From: Alphaproteobacteria bacterium UBA2723
GTDB taxonomy: Bacteria > Pseudomonadota > Alphaproteobacteria > RF32 > CAG-239
Direction: 5' to 3'
NCBI GenBank assembly: GCA_002353835.1
Contig: DEKL01000004.1
Location: forward strand, 1-7,729
Length of the DNA stretch: 7,729 bases
Made by a program: the position numbers and the translations under genes. Under the pieces are notes generated by a model. It was given only the letters and a program-made list of their open reading frames with translations, was not told the DNA's origin and searched no databases. Numbering within the stretch: position 1 is the stretch's first letter; each line of letters begins with the position of its first letter. Below are positions 1 through 5,698 of this stretch, piece after piece.

Positions 1-1209
1 ATAGTTATAAAGATTCGGCGGGTAAATACCGCAATGCAGATAAGCGTTAAAATCTTTAAGGTAGTAAATCGGCATATCCAAAATATCTTTAGCCGTCCAA
101 TTTCCACCTAAGACCTGAGCCACTAAAAACGCTCTTTTCAATAAACCGATAGGTTTTCTGAAACCGCTTAGTTTACGTTGTTGTTCTTCAAGCGGTTCTC
201 CGTCTTTGATGGATTTAAAAAAGTTTGATTTAACAAAAGCCTCTGTTCCCCAACAATATCCTGAACCGATACAAGCCAGAATCTCGGTCGGTAACAAACG
301 CCTGCCGACACTATCGCCTAAAATTGAAGCAAACTCATTCTGCACATAATCCCAACAGCGATCAACATCTTCCTCGGGCGTAACCTTATCCCCCAATTTT
401 ACTTTTGTCAGTGAGCCGTCTTTTTCAATTTTTACCGTGCGCCCTCTTCCCACGGTCGGGTTTTTACCACCCTCTAAAAAGGCCTCGTCAGCATATCCTT
501 CCAATCCGACCAGAATCGCCATAATTTCCGGCTTTAACTGTTCCATCAATTTAAGATTACCGAGTGTATCGCTGTAAACTTTCCCCTTAAAATCGGTATA
601 AGTTTTGGTGGTATCTTCCGGAACCATATACATTTCATCTTTAACGATTTCTGTTGTCTTATGGGTAACTCTATACCCCAAAAATGCTGCCGCTACAACC
701 AAAAGTCCGAGTTTAGCCCGTCGCTTGATTGAGTTTTTATCAACATCTTTGGTACTTTCAACTCTGTAAAGATATTTCCTTAAAGCCGCCGAAGAAAAGT
801 CCGCCGGTTGTTTATCCATATTTTTTGCCGTAAGTTTTTTATGCGCTTTAATAACCGCATTGTATTTAACATAAGCCTTAGAAAAAGCATCATGTCTGAT
901 AAACTCCGGTGAAATAAATTTAGCCTCGCTCAATTCTTTGGGAACAACATAATCTCTCCCGTAAATATTCAAAATAAGCGGCAATTCACCGGCATCTTTA
1001 TATTTTCGTTCTTCCTCTTTTTGAAAATCAAACAGCGCATTCTTAAACCGTTCCACAGCCTCTTTGCCGTCTTTGGCATCAATGGTATATTTATAAGGCA
1101 CAACAAATGTTTTATCCCCGATATCGGTCAACAAATAATCGCCGTCACCGAATTTCTTATATTCGTTGATAAGATATTTATCGTAAGCATTGGGAACAAA
1201 CTCTTGCAT
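1..1209 (-). CDS. Membrane-anchored GH24 lysozyme-like (muramidase) protein, 3' end outside the window
   Basis: 403 codons are visible from ATG at 1209 and the frame is still open at base 1, so the C-terminus is missing. AGGAG (1216-1220), 6 bases upstream, fixes the start. Residues 1-160 form a charged domain I do not recognise. A positive stretch (KRRAK, 162-166) precedes a short hydrophobic segment (about 167-179), suggesting a cytoplasmic N-terminus and a periplasmic C-terminus. Residues about 230-370 resemble GH24 (T4/P22-type) lysozymes, which cleave peptidoglycan glycan strands: LEGYADEAF, then NPTVGRGRT, a GYCWGTEAF block (317-325) matching the family's FNVGxGAF region, and GLLKRAFLVAQVLGG (355-369) matching the Arg-containing final helix. 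Glu237, Glu246 and Thr252 keep the 9/15 spacing of the T4 Glu-Asp-Thr triad, but the Asp is Glu. Cys285, 313 and 319 are also present. The gene has its own promoter. The fold call is by motif only; activity is unproven. Confidence 0.72.
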   Translation of the reverse strand, partial: MQEFVPNAYDKYLINEYKKFGDGDYLLTDIGDKTFVVPYKYTIDAKDGKEAVERFKNALFDFQKEEERKYKDAGELPLILNIYGRDYVVPKELSEAKFISPEFIRHDAFSKAYVKYNAVIKAHKKLTAKNMDKQPADFSSAALRKYLYRVESTKDVDKNSIKRRAKLGLLVVAAAFLGYRVTHKTTEIVKDEMYMVPEDTTKTYTDFKGKVYSDTLGNLKLMEQLKPEIMAILVGLEGYADEAFLEGGKNPTVGRGRTVKIEKDGSLTKVKLGDKVTPEEDVDRCWDYVQNEFASILGDSVGRRLLPTEILACIGSGYCWGTEAFVKSNFFKSIKDGEPLEEQQRKLSGFRKPIGLLKRAFLVAQVLGGNWTAKDILDMPIYYLKDFNAYLHCGIYPPNLYNY

Positions 1210-1229
1210 ATCTTTCTCCTCATAGGAAG

Positions 1230-1258
1230 ATTATACACTTTTTAACGCCTTTGTTCAA
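1230..1258 (-). promoter_or_regulatory. Sigma-70-type promoter for the GH24-domain gene
   Basis: On the minus strand a -35 box TTGAAC (1253-1258) is followed after exactly 17 bases by a perfect TATAAT (1230-1235). Transcription would start near 1223, giving a leader of only about 14 bases that contains the AGGAG ribosome binding site. This suggests the gene is expressed independently of its upstream neighbour. Confidence 0.7.
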
Positions 1259-1261
1259 CAA

Positions 1262-1280
1262 CTTTTTTACTTAAAAAAAG
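1262..1280. terminator. Possible weak A/T hairpin between two genes
   Basis: CTTTTTT (1262-1268) and AAAAAAG (1274-1280) form a perfect 7-bp inverted repeat around a 5-base loop, just after the stop of the acidic-tailed gene. On the minus strand it is preceded by a T-rich tract. There is only one G-C pair and no clean trailing U tract, so termination is doubtful. I see no better terminator in this 84-base gap. Confidence 0.2.
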
Positions 1281-1293
1281 AAAAAAATACCCC

Positions 1294-1998
1294 TTAATTT
1301 TCCTGATTTTCTTCAATGTTATTTTCTTCCGGAGTATTCTCTGCGCCGTTATTTTCCGGCTGGCTTTCTTCCTGAGCATTTTCCGTACCGTTATTTTCTT
1401 CCGGTGCGTTCTCTATATTATTATTTTCTTCAACCGGTGCTTCCTCAACCACACTTTCAACAACGCCGCTTTCCTCGGTATTTTTAACTGTTTCATCAGC
1501 ATTATTGTTTTCTTCATTAACAACTGCCCCGCTCTCATCAGCATTTTGTTGTTCGGTTGCAACATTTTCTTCCTCGTTAACACTTTCCTCGGCAGCCGTT
1601 AAAAGTTCTTCCCATCTTTTAATCACTTCATCTAACACCACATCAACCACTTTTGTAAATTCGGCTTCCAGATGATAGCTGTCATTTTTCCCGATAATCT
1701 TAAAAGCAACCGGCGTTGTTTTACCGTTATCCAAAACAGCGGTCGCCACACATAAACGTGTCTTTCTGCCTCTGTCATATAAGGATTCTTCCACATTTTG
1801 CAAACGTGTTATCTTAAACCCGAATTCGGTCGCCAACTGGGTAGAATTAAGCGCATCCGTCACTCTGGTAATCACACTGGCATGAGAAACGCAGGTCGGA
1901 TATTTCAGCATATACGCCTCATAGAAAAAATACCCGATACCCGCCAAAATCAAAATAGAAAAAACACTTACAATCGTTCTGACAAAAAACTTCCACAT
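1294..1998 (-). CDS. Single-pass anchored protein with acidic Glu/Asn-rich low-complexity tail, function unknown
   Basis: 234 residues from an ATG preceded by GGGAG (2006-2010) at 7 bases. I do not recognise the family. A hydrophobic segment (about 5-26) follows WK and includes one Arg, consistent with an uncleaved anchor and the rest outside the cytoplasm. A compact region of mixed helix/strand character follows (about 32-135) with two cysteines, C36 and C83, that could pair in the periplasm. From about 136 to the end the sequence is low complexity: of 99 residues about 30 are Glu and 22 Asn, with a single Lys and no Arg. Short degenerate repeats of PEENN/ENNGxEN type occur from about 195. 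Such a tail is probably disordered and strongly negative; it might act as a spacer, cation binder or cell-wall-spanning linker, which is inference. It lies between hflX and the GH24-domain gene, in the same orientation. Confidence 0.75.
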   Translation of the reverse strand: MWKFFVRTIVSVFSILILAGIGYFFYEAYMLKYPTCVSHASVITRVTDALNSTQLATEFGFKITRLQNVEESLYDRGRKTRLCVATAVLDNGKTTPVAFKIIGKNDSYHLEAEFTKVVDVVLDEVIKRWEELLTAAEESVNEEENVATEQQNADESGAVVNEENNNADETVKNTEESGVVESVVEEAPVEENNNIENAPEENNGTENAQEESQPENNGAENTPEENNIEENQEN

Positions 1999-2082
1999 TT
2001 AGCTTCTCCCGATAAGCAATACATTTAAACTTTAATTAACCTTATCCGATAAAAATTAAAAATAGCTTTAAATTAACAAATT

Positions 2083-3342
2083 TTATCCCATACGCCTAAT
2101 TTTAAATAAGATTTTATCATCATTATCCACTCGCTCCAACACTTCCGCCGTGCGATAAATTTCAGCGATTCTTTTTCCGTCGTCGGCATTAACCACAACT
2201 TCCGTTTCCACCACGTTTTTTCTGAAATAAACTTTCAACATATTAAGCAGTTTATCAATTCCCTCGCCGGATAACGCAGAAACGGAAATTTGCCTGTCAT
2301 TTAAGCGTTCGTAAAGGTGCTTTCTCTCGCTTTCGCTTAGCAAATCCGCCTTATTAAAAACCTCAATATAATTCGCTGCCGATTCAATTTTTTCCAACCC
2401 CAATTCATGTAACACTTCAATCACATCATCTCTTTGTTCTTTGTAAGACGGGTTAGATACATCAATCACATGCAAAATAACTTCAGCCTCTAAAACTTCT
2501 TCAAGCGTTGCCCGAAACGCCATCACCAGCTCATGCGGCAGGTTAGAAATAAACCCCACCGTATCCGAAAGAATAATATCCGTTCCCTGCCCCAGACTGA
2601 CTTTACGCATGGTCGGGTCAAGTGTTGCAAACAGCATATCCTTGGCAAAAACTTTCGCTTTGGTAATAGAATTAAACAAAGTAGATTTTCCGGCATTGGT
2701 ATAGCCCACCAGCGCCGCCGTCGGATACGGCACTTTAATCCGCGCCGAACGTTGTATGGAGCGCGTCTTTTTAACCTTTTCCAACTCTTTTTTAATTTTT
2801 AAAATACGCTCGTCTAAATGGCGCCAATCTAATTCTATCTGTGTTTCTCCCGGCCCGCCTAAGAAACCGCCGCCGCCACGCTGTCTTTCCAAGTGGGTCC
2901 AACTTCTCACCAATCGTCCGCGTTGGTAAGTCAAATGCGCCAATTCCACTTGCAGTTTACCTTCTTTGGTCTGCGCCCGCCTGCCGAAAATTTCCAAAAT
3001 AACCGCCGTGCGGTCTATCACCTTAATCTGTAATTCTTTTTCCAAATTTCGTTGTTGCACCGGCGAAAGCGGTTCATCCACCACCAAAAGCTCTGCCTCG
3101 TATTCACCGCATTTTTCTTTTAAGCGCGCAATCGTACCTTTACCGAAAAAAGTACCGGAAATAATTTTAGAAAATTTAATCGCTTCACAAAAAACAGCGG
3201 TCTGTCCCATTGCCAAAACCAAACCTTCGGCTTCTGAAAGCCTCTTTTGAATATCATCATTGCTGATAACATTCTGACCGGTTCTTTCAATCGGACAAAT
3301 AACCGCTGTACGAGTTTTCTTGTCTTTTTCAATAACAAGCAA
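2083..3342 (-). CDS. hflX: GTPase HflX
   Basis: 419 residues, close to the 426 of E. coli HflX. HflX is a cytoplasmic P-loop GTPase that binds the 50S subunit, splits stalled or stress-arrested 70S ribosomes and can act in rRNA maintenance. The N-terminal HflX domain ends in the signature run RLVRSWTHLERQ (143-154) and GGGGFLGGPGETQIE (156-170), followed by a charged helical hairpin (about 171-200). The G domain shows G1 GYTNAGKS (213-220), G2 FATLDPT (238-244), G3 DTVGF (260-264), G4 NKAD (330-333) and G5 SAL (355-357), all intact. A short C-terminal domain follows. The start is TTG, two bases after the hfq stop with no clear Shine-Dalgarno; the next Met (residue 45) lies inside the conserved domain, so TTG (or ATT just before) is needed. 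This implies translational coupling to hfq. I see no terminator after its stop. Confidence 0.97.
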   Translation of the reverse strand: MLVIEKDKKTRTAVICPIERTGQNVISNDDIQKRLSEAEGLVLAMGQTAVFCEAIKFSKIISGTFFGKGTIARLKEKCGEYEAELLVVDEPLSPVQQRNLEKELQIKVIDRTAVILEIFGRRAQTKEGKLQVELAHLTYQRGRLVRSWTHLERQRGGGGFLGGPGETQIELDWRHLDERILKIKKELEKVKKTRSIQRSARIKVPYPTAALVGYTNAGKSTLFNSITKAKVFAKDMLFATLDPTMRKVSLGQGTDIILSDTVGFISNLPHELVMAFRATLEEVLEAEVILHVIDVSNPSYKEQRDDVIEVLHELGLEKIESAANYIEVFNKADLLSESERKHLYERLNDRQISVSALSGEGIDKLLNMLKVYFRKNVVETEVVVNADDGKRIAEIYRTAEVLERVDNDDKILFKIRRMG

Positions 3343-3344
3343 AA

Positions 3345-3563
3345 TTATTCTTCAACCACGTCTATAGCTGTTGCCGGCATAATAGTTGAAACCGCGTGAG
3401 TATAAACAAGCTGAGTATGCCCGTCACGTCTGAGTAACAAAGAAGATTCGTCAAACCAGGTAATCACACCCTGTAATTTAACGCCGTTAATCAAAAAGAC
3501 GGTAACTGAAACTTTTTTATCTTTAATATCATTTAAAAAATCAACTTGTGCATTTGTAGTCAT
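3345..3563 (-). CDS. hfq: RNA chaperone Hfq
   Basis: 72 residues: an Sm-fold core with almost no C-terminal tail (E. coli has 102). Hfq forms a hexameric ring that pairs small RNAs with mRNAs and affects mRNA stability. The Sm1 segment includes [16 protein letters not shown] (23-38); Sm2 includes [14 protein letters not shown] (51-64). [12 protein letters not shown] is typical of Alphaproteobacteria. Distal-face residues (equivalents of E. coli Y25, I30, K31, L32, Q33) are kept or conservative: F23, V28, K29, L30, Q31. On the proximal face H57 is kept (H56) but F42 aligns with S40 and K56 with T55; D9 aligns with V7. The rim has K14, K16 and K17 in place of the Arg patch. ATG is supported by AAGGAA (3572-3577), and an in-frame TAA lies two codons upstream. 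hflX follows directly. The ntrY/ntrX genes often found upstream in this class are absent. Confidence 0.96.
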   Translation of the reverse strand: MTTNAQVDFLNDIKDKKVSVTVFLINGVKLQGVITWFDESSLLLRRDGHTQLVYTHAVSTIMPATAIDVVEE

Positions 3564-3604
3564 CTTTTAATTTCCTTATTATAATTATACCAATCATGCG
3601 GCAC
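3560..3604 (-). CDS. Possible 14-codon leader ORF overlapping the hfq start
   Basis: GTG at 3602-3604 follows a strong GGGGGGAG ribosome binding site (3612-3619) by 7 bases. The frame encodes [14 protein letters not shown], and its TGA (3560-3562) overlaps the hfq ATG in an ATGA arrangement, as in translational coupling. An in-frame TGA upstream limits the start to this GTG. Against it, the extended -10 promoter lies inside this frame, so only transcripts started further upstream would carry it, and peptides this short arise by chance. Confidence 0.2.
   Translation of the reverse strand: MPHDWYNYNKEIKR
3578..3592 (-). promoter_or_regulatory. Extended -10 promoter of hfq
   Basis: The minus strand reads TGG directly before TATAAT (TG at 3591-3592, TATAAT at 3584-3589), a classic TGn extended -10, and a second TATAAT follows immediately (3578-3583). 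No good -35 box is visible at 17 bases, which is acceptable for extended -10 promoters. Transcription from the first box would begin near 3577, giving a leader of about 14 bases that starts at the AAGGAA ribosome binding site. Confidence 0.6.
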
Positions 3605-3629
3605 GAGGTATCTCCCCCCTCACCTGCAC
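3597..3629. other. G/C-rich patch in the AT-rich gap upstream of hfq
   Basis: About two thirds of these 33 bases are G or C, unlike the AT-rich DNA on both sides (3630-3700 is about one quarter G+C). The minus strand carries a G6 run. It contains the ribosome binding site of the putative leader frame and a weak GAGG/CCTC pairing. I cannot assign it to a known RNA element. The rest of the 130-base gap (3630-3674) holds only A/T-rich sequence. Confidence 0.4.
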
Positions 3630-3674
3630 AGATATATATAAGCCGGATTTGGTTAATATAATCTAAATAAGGTC

Positions 3675-3700
3675 AAAAAAAATGCATACACATTTATTTT
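3675..3700 (-). terminator. Possible A/T-rich terminator after the glycosyltransferase pair
   Basis: Overlapping the stop of the upstream gene, the arms 3691-3700 and 3675-3684 pair at 9 of 10 positions around a 6-base loop, and the second arm is itself a run of eight U in the minus-strand RNA. There is only one G-C pair, so the stem is weak. It would separate the lysS-glycosyltransferase unit from hfq. Confidence 0.3.
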
Positions 3701-4617
3701 ATAAAATCAAAGACCGTTTTCTCTTGCGTATTCAACAATTTCTGCCGAGCATTTTGCGCTCTTTGTTCACGAGCTTTATCACTTTCATTAAGCGCATCAA
3801 CAAGCACTTTTCCTAAATCATCAGCCGTATCAAAAAGATAAACATCACTCCCGAATTTTTGAACCAAACTCTCCCGCAAATTTGTAACAAGCGGTCTGCC
3901 GTAACTGATAATATCATAAGCCGCATAAGGAATATAATTCGTATCATCACCTTTGAAGAAGCCGGAAAAATAAACCACGGTTTTTGCTCTTGCCAATTCG
4001 TCCTGTCTTTCTTTTTCGGAAAGTGCGGCAAATCCCATACCGCCGTAAAGTTTATGTTTATTAAATTGCGTGACGATATTTTCATATTCCGGCGCATAAT
4101 ATTCATAAATATACAGCACATCATATTGGTAGTTCGGTTTAAGCACTTCATGCGGCACCGCCCCACCCTGAAAATAAGTCATCTGCCGCCTTTTATCAAA
4201 GAAATTTATAAAAGTATGTTGTGCGGATGAATAATAATCATACCCGTTAAATTCCACCTCATGCACATCCGTAAAGCGGTGCAAATAGCAAATATTAAAA
4301 GCATTTTTCTTAAGACGTATATCTAAAAAAGGATTATAAGCCCTGACAAAAACATTAACATCAGCATTATCGGCTTCATTAAAATAAAAATTCCCCGGAT
4401 ATTTTGTTTCATAGACTTTATAACCGTTTTGCCTAAACAGGTATTGCATATAATTCATACCTGCCAGCAAATCATAATCTATTTTCTCCCGTTCCATACT
4501 TACGCGCATCACAACGGATTTCTGCGGTTGATAATAATTTTTTCCATATAAAAACCCAACCGCAAACAGCAGCAGCAAAATTCCTAAAAAGAAAATCTTT
4601 TTGCCGGTCTTTTTCAT
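3694..4617 (-). CDS. Membrane-anchored GT-B/CgeB-like glycosyltransferase, diverged
   Basis: 307 residues from ATG at 4617, which has GAGG 9 bases upstream and lies 4 bases after the previous gene's stop. An upstream TTG at 4632 would add five residues and an 11-base overlap, but its only G run abuts the codon. KKTGKK is followed by a strong hydrophobic segment (about 8-25), predicting an N-in signal anchor with the rest in the periplasm. The body resembles the next protein upstream: DVNVFVRAYNPFLD (about 86-99) parallels EIYMRAYPELN there, and the C-terminal third with YIPYAAYDIISYGRPLVTN (about 228-246) has the layout of a GT-B nucleotide-binding half (Glyco_trans_1_2 type), in which an acidic or conserved loop precedes a G-P-L-V turn. 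Donor and acceptor cannot be read from the sequence. The usual NRxFEAxACG motif is not well kept, so it could be a non-catalytic partner. Confidence 0.7.
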   Translation of the reverse strand: MKKTGKKIFFLGILLLLFAVGFLYGKNYYQPQKSVVMRVSMEREKIDYDLLAGMNYMQYLFRQNGYKVYETKYPGNFYFNEADNADVNVFVRAYNPFLDIRLKKNAFNICYLHRFTDVHEVEFNGYDYYSSAQHTFINFFDKRRQMTYFQGGAVPHEVLKPNYQYDVLYIYEYYAPEYENIVTQFNKHKLYGGMGFAALSEKERQDELARAKTVVYFSGFFKGDDTNYIPYAAYDIISYGRPLVTNLRESLVQKFGSDVYLFDTADDLGKVLVDALNESDKAREQRAQNARQKLLNTQEKTVFDFIK

Positions 4618-4621
4618 CTGC

Positions 4622-5692
4622 TTAATCCTCAACCCCTTTTAGTTTGCGCTCTTTCCGATAAGCTTCCATTTTTTCAACCATTTCTTTAACAATTTTTTCG
4701 GCACCGAAACGTTCTTTGGTTATCTGATAAGCCCGTTCTGCCTTTTCACGACGTTCCTCGGGGTGCGCCAGATAATAGTCAATCAGCGCCTTAAATTCTT
4801 CTTTGTTTTTATACATCGGAATACTGTCGCCGTAAATTTCCTCAATCTCGGCAATATAATCAGAAATAAGGAACCCTTTGCACGCCGTCACATCAAAAAT
4901 TCGGTTACTGATAAATCCGGCTTCAATCATATCATGACGCGTATCATTTAACACAATATCCGCTGAAGAATAGTAATACTTCAGTTCTTCATTGGGAAGC
5001 TGTTTTTTCTTCCACCAACTTTTTTTATCGCCGGTTAAAGCCTTTCCCCACCCTTTACCGTAAACCTCAAGTTCAACGCCGGTTTCTAAGGCATAGCGAA
5101 TAGTTCTTCTCGTTTCCATCCCCGGCCATTGGTTAGCCACATAAAGAATTTTCGTTTTGTATTCTTCCTTTGCTGCCGGATAAAATTTATCAAATCGGGT
5201 AAATTGCGGCAAAAAATGCGAAACAATGCCCTCTTTTAAATATTGCTTATGTTTTTTAAGCGAACCGGTAAACACCATATCCACATTATAAACTTCGCCG
5301 GATTCATAAGGTATCGTTTCAAACAACACCGCAACCCTATCCTTATCAAAACTCTGATGAATATTTCCTTTATTTAACTCGGGATAAGCCCGCATATAAA
5401 TTTCAAATCCCTCATTAAAATTAAGATTGGCATAGCTGTCTTCTAAGGTATAAACCTTTGCCTTCATCCCGTATTTAGCCATCTCTTTAGCCATATCTTC
5501 AGCCAAAAATCTTTCGCCGATACCCAAAGTCGGCACATCCAATTCATTGCGATAGGCCACTAGGATATTGATAACCGCTTTATGGTAATCCAAGCGATAC
5601 GGTTTATTATTCTGCCTAAAGAAATAACCGGACGTACCGCCTGCAATAAGAGCGATTAAAAAGAACAGATATTTCAGCTTCATCCCCCTCAA
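4622..5692 (-). CDS. Membrane-anchored CgeB-type (Glyco_trans_1_2) glycosyltransferase
   Basis: 356 residues if TTG at 5692 is used, with AAGG 9 bases upstream; ATG at 5683 (353 residues) is the alternative, but its GAGGGGG sits almost against the codon. MKLK precedes a hydrophobic segment (about 8-25), an uncleaved anchor with Lys/Arg on both sides, so topology is less certain than for its neighbour. The N-terminal GT-B-like half spans about 40-170. The C-terminal half carries the family hallmark: YYSSADIVLNDTRHDM (240-255), SNRIFDVTACKGFLISDY (262-279), acidic EIEEIYGD (282-289) and an AHPEERREKAERAYQ helix (309-323). Members transfer sugars from activated donors in envelope or spore polysaccharide assembly; the exact substrate here is unknown. 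It starts 6 bases after lysS and is followed within 4 bases by a diverged relative, so the three probably share a transcript. Confidence 0.82.
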   Translation of the reverse strand: MRGMKLKYLFFLIALIAGGTSGYFFRQNNKPYRLDYHKAVINILVAYRNELDVPTLGIGERFLAEDMAKEMAKYGMKAKVYTLEDSYANLNFNEGFEIYMRAYPELNKGNIHQSFDKDRVAVLFETIPYESGEVYNVDMVFTGSLKKHKQYLKEGIVSHFLPQFTRFDKFYPAAKEEYKTKILYVANQWPGMETRRTIRYALETGVELEVYGKGWGKALTGDKKSWWKKKQLPNEELKYYYSSADIVLNDTRHDMIEAGFISNRIFDVTACKGFLISDYIAEIEEIYGDSIPMYKNKEEFKALIDYYLAHPEERREKAERAYQITKERFGAEKIVKEMVEKMEAYRKERKLKGVED

Positions 5693-5698
5693 ATCAGC

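Noticed and set aside
1..1209. Prophage lysis cassette around the GH24 gene
   Set aside because: No holin, spanin or other phage genes are visible, and the long N-terminal region and internal anchor do not fit an endolysin.
2042..2052. Palindrome TTATCCGATAA and a GATAAG/CTTATC pair between hflX and the acidic-tailed gene
   Set aside because: Short, A/T-rich and not followed by a U tract; could be an operator but nothing else supports it. I see no clear promoter in this 84-base gap either.
4618..4632. Upstream TTG start for the second glycosyltransferase-like gene
   Set aside because: The only G-rich run abuts the TTG, whereas ATG 4617 has GAGG at a workable distance and follows the previous stop by 4 bases.
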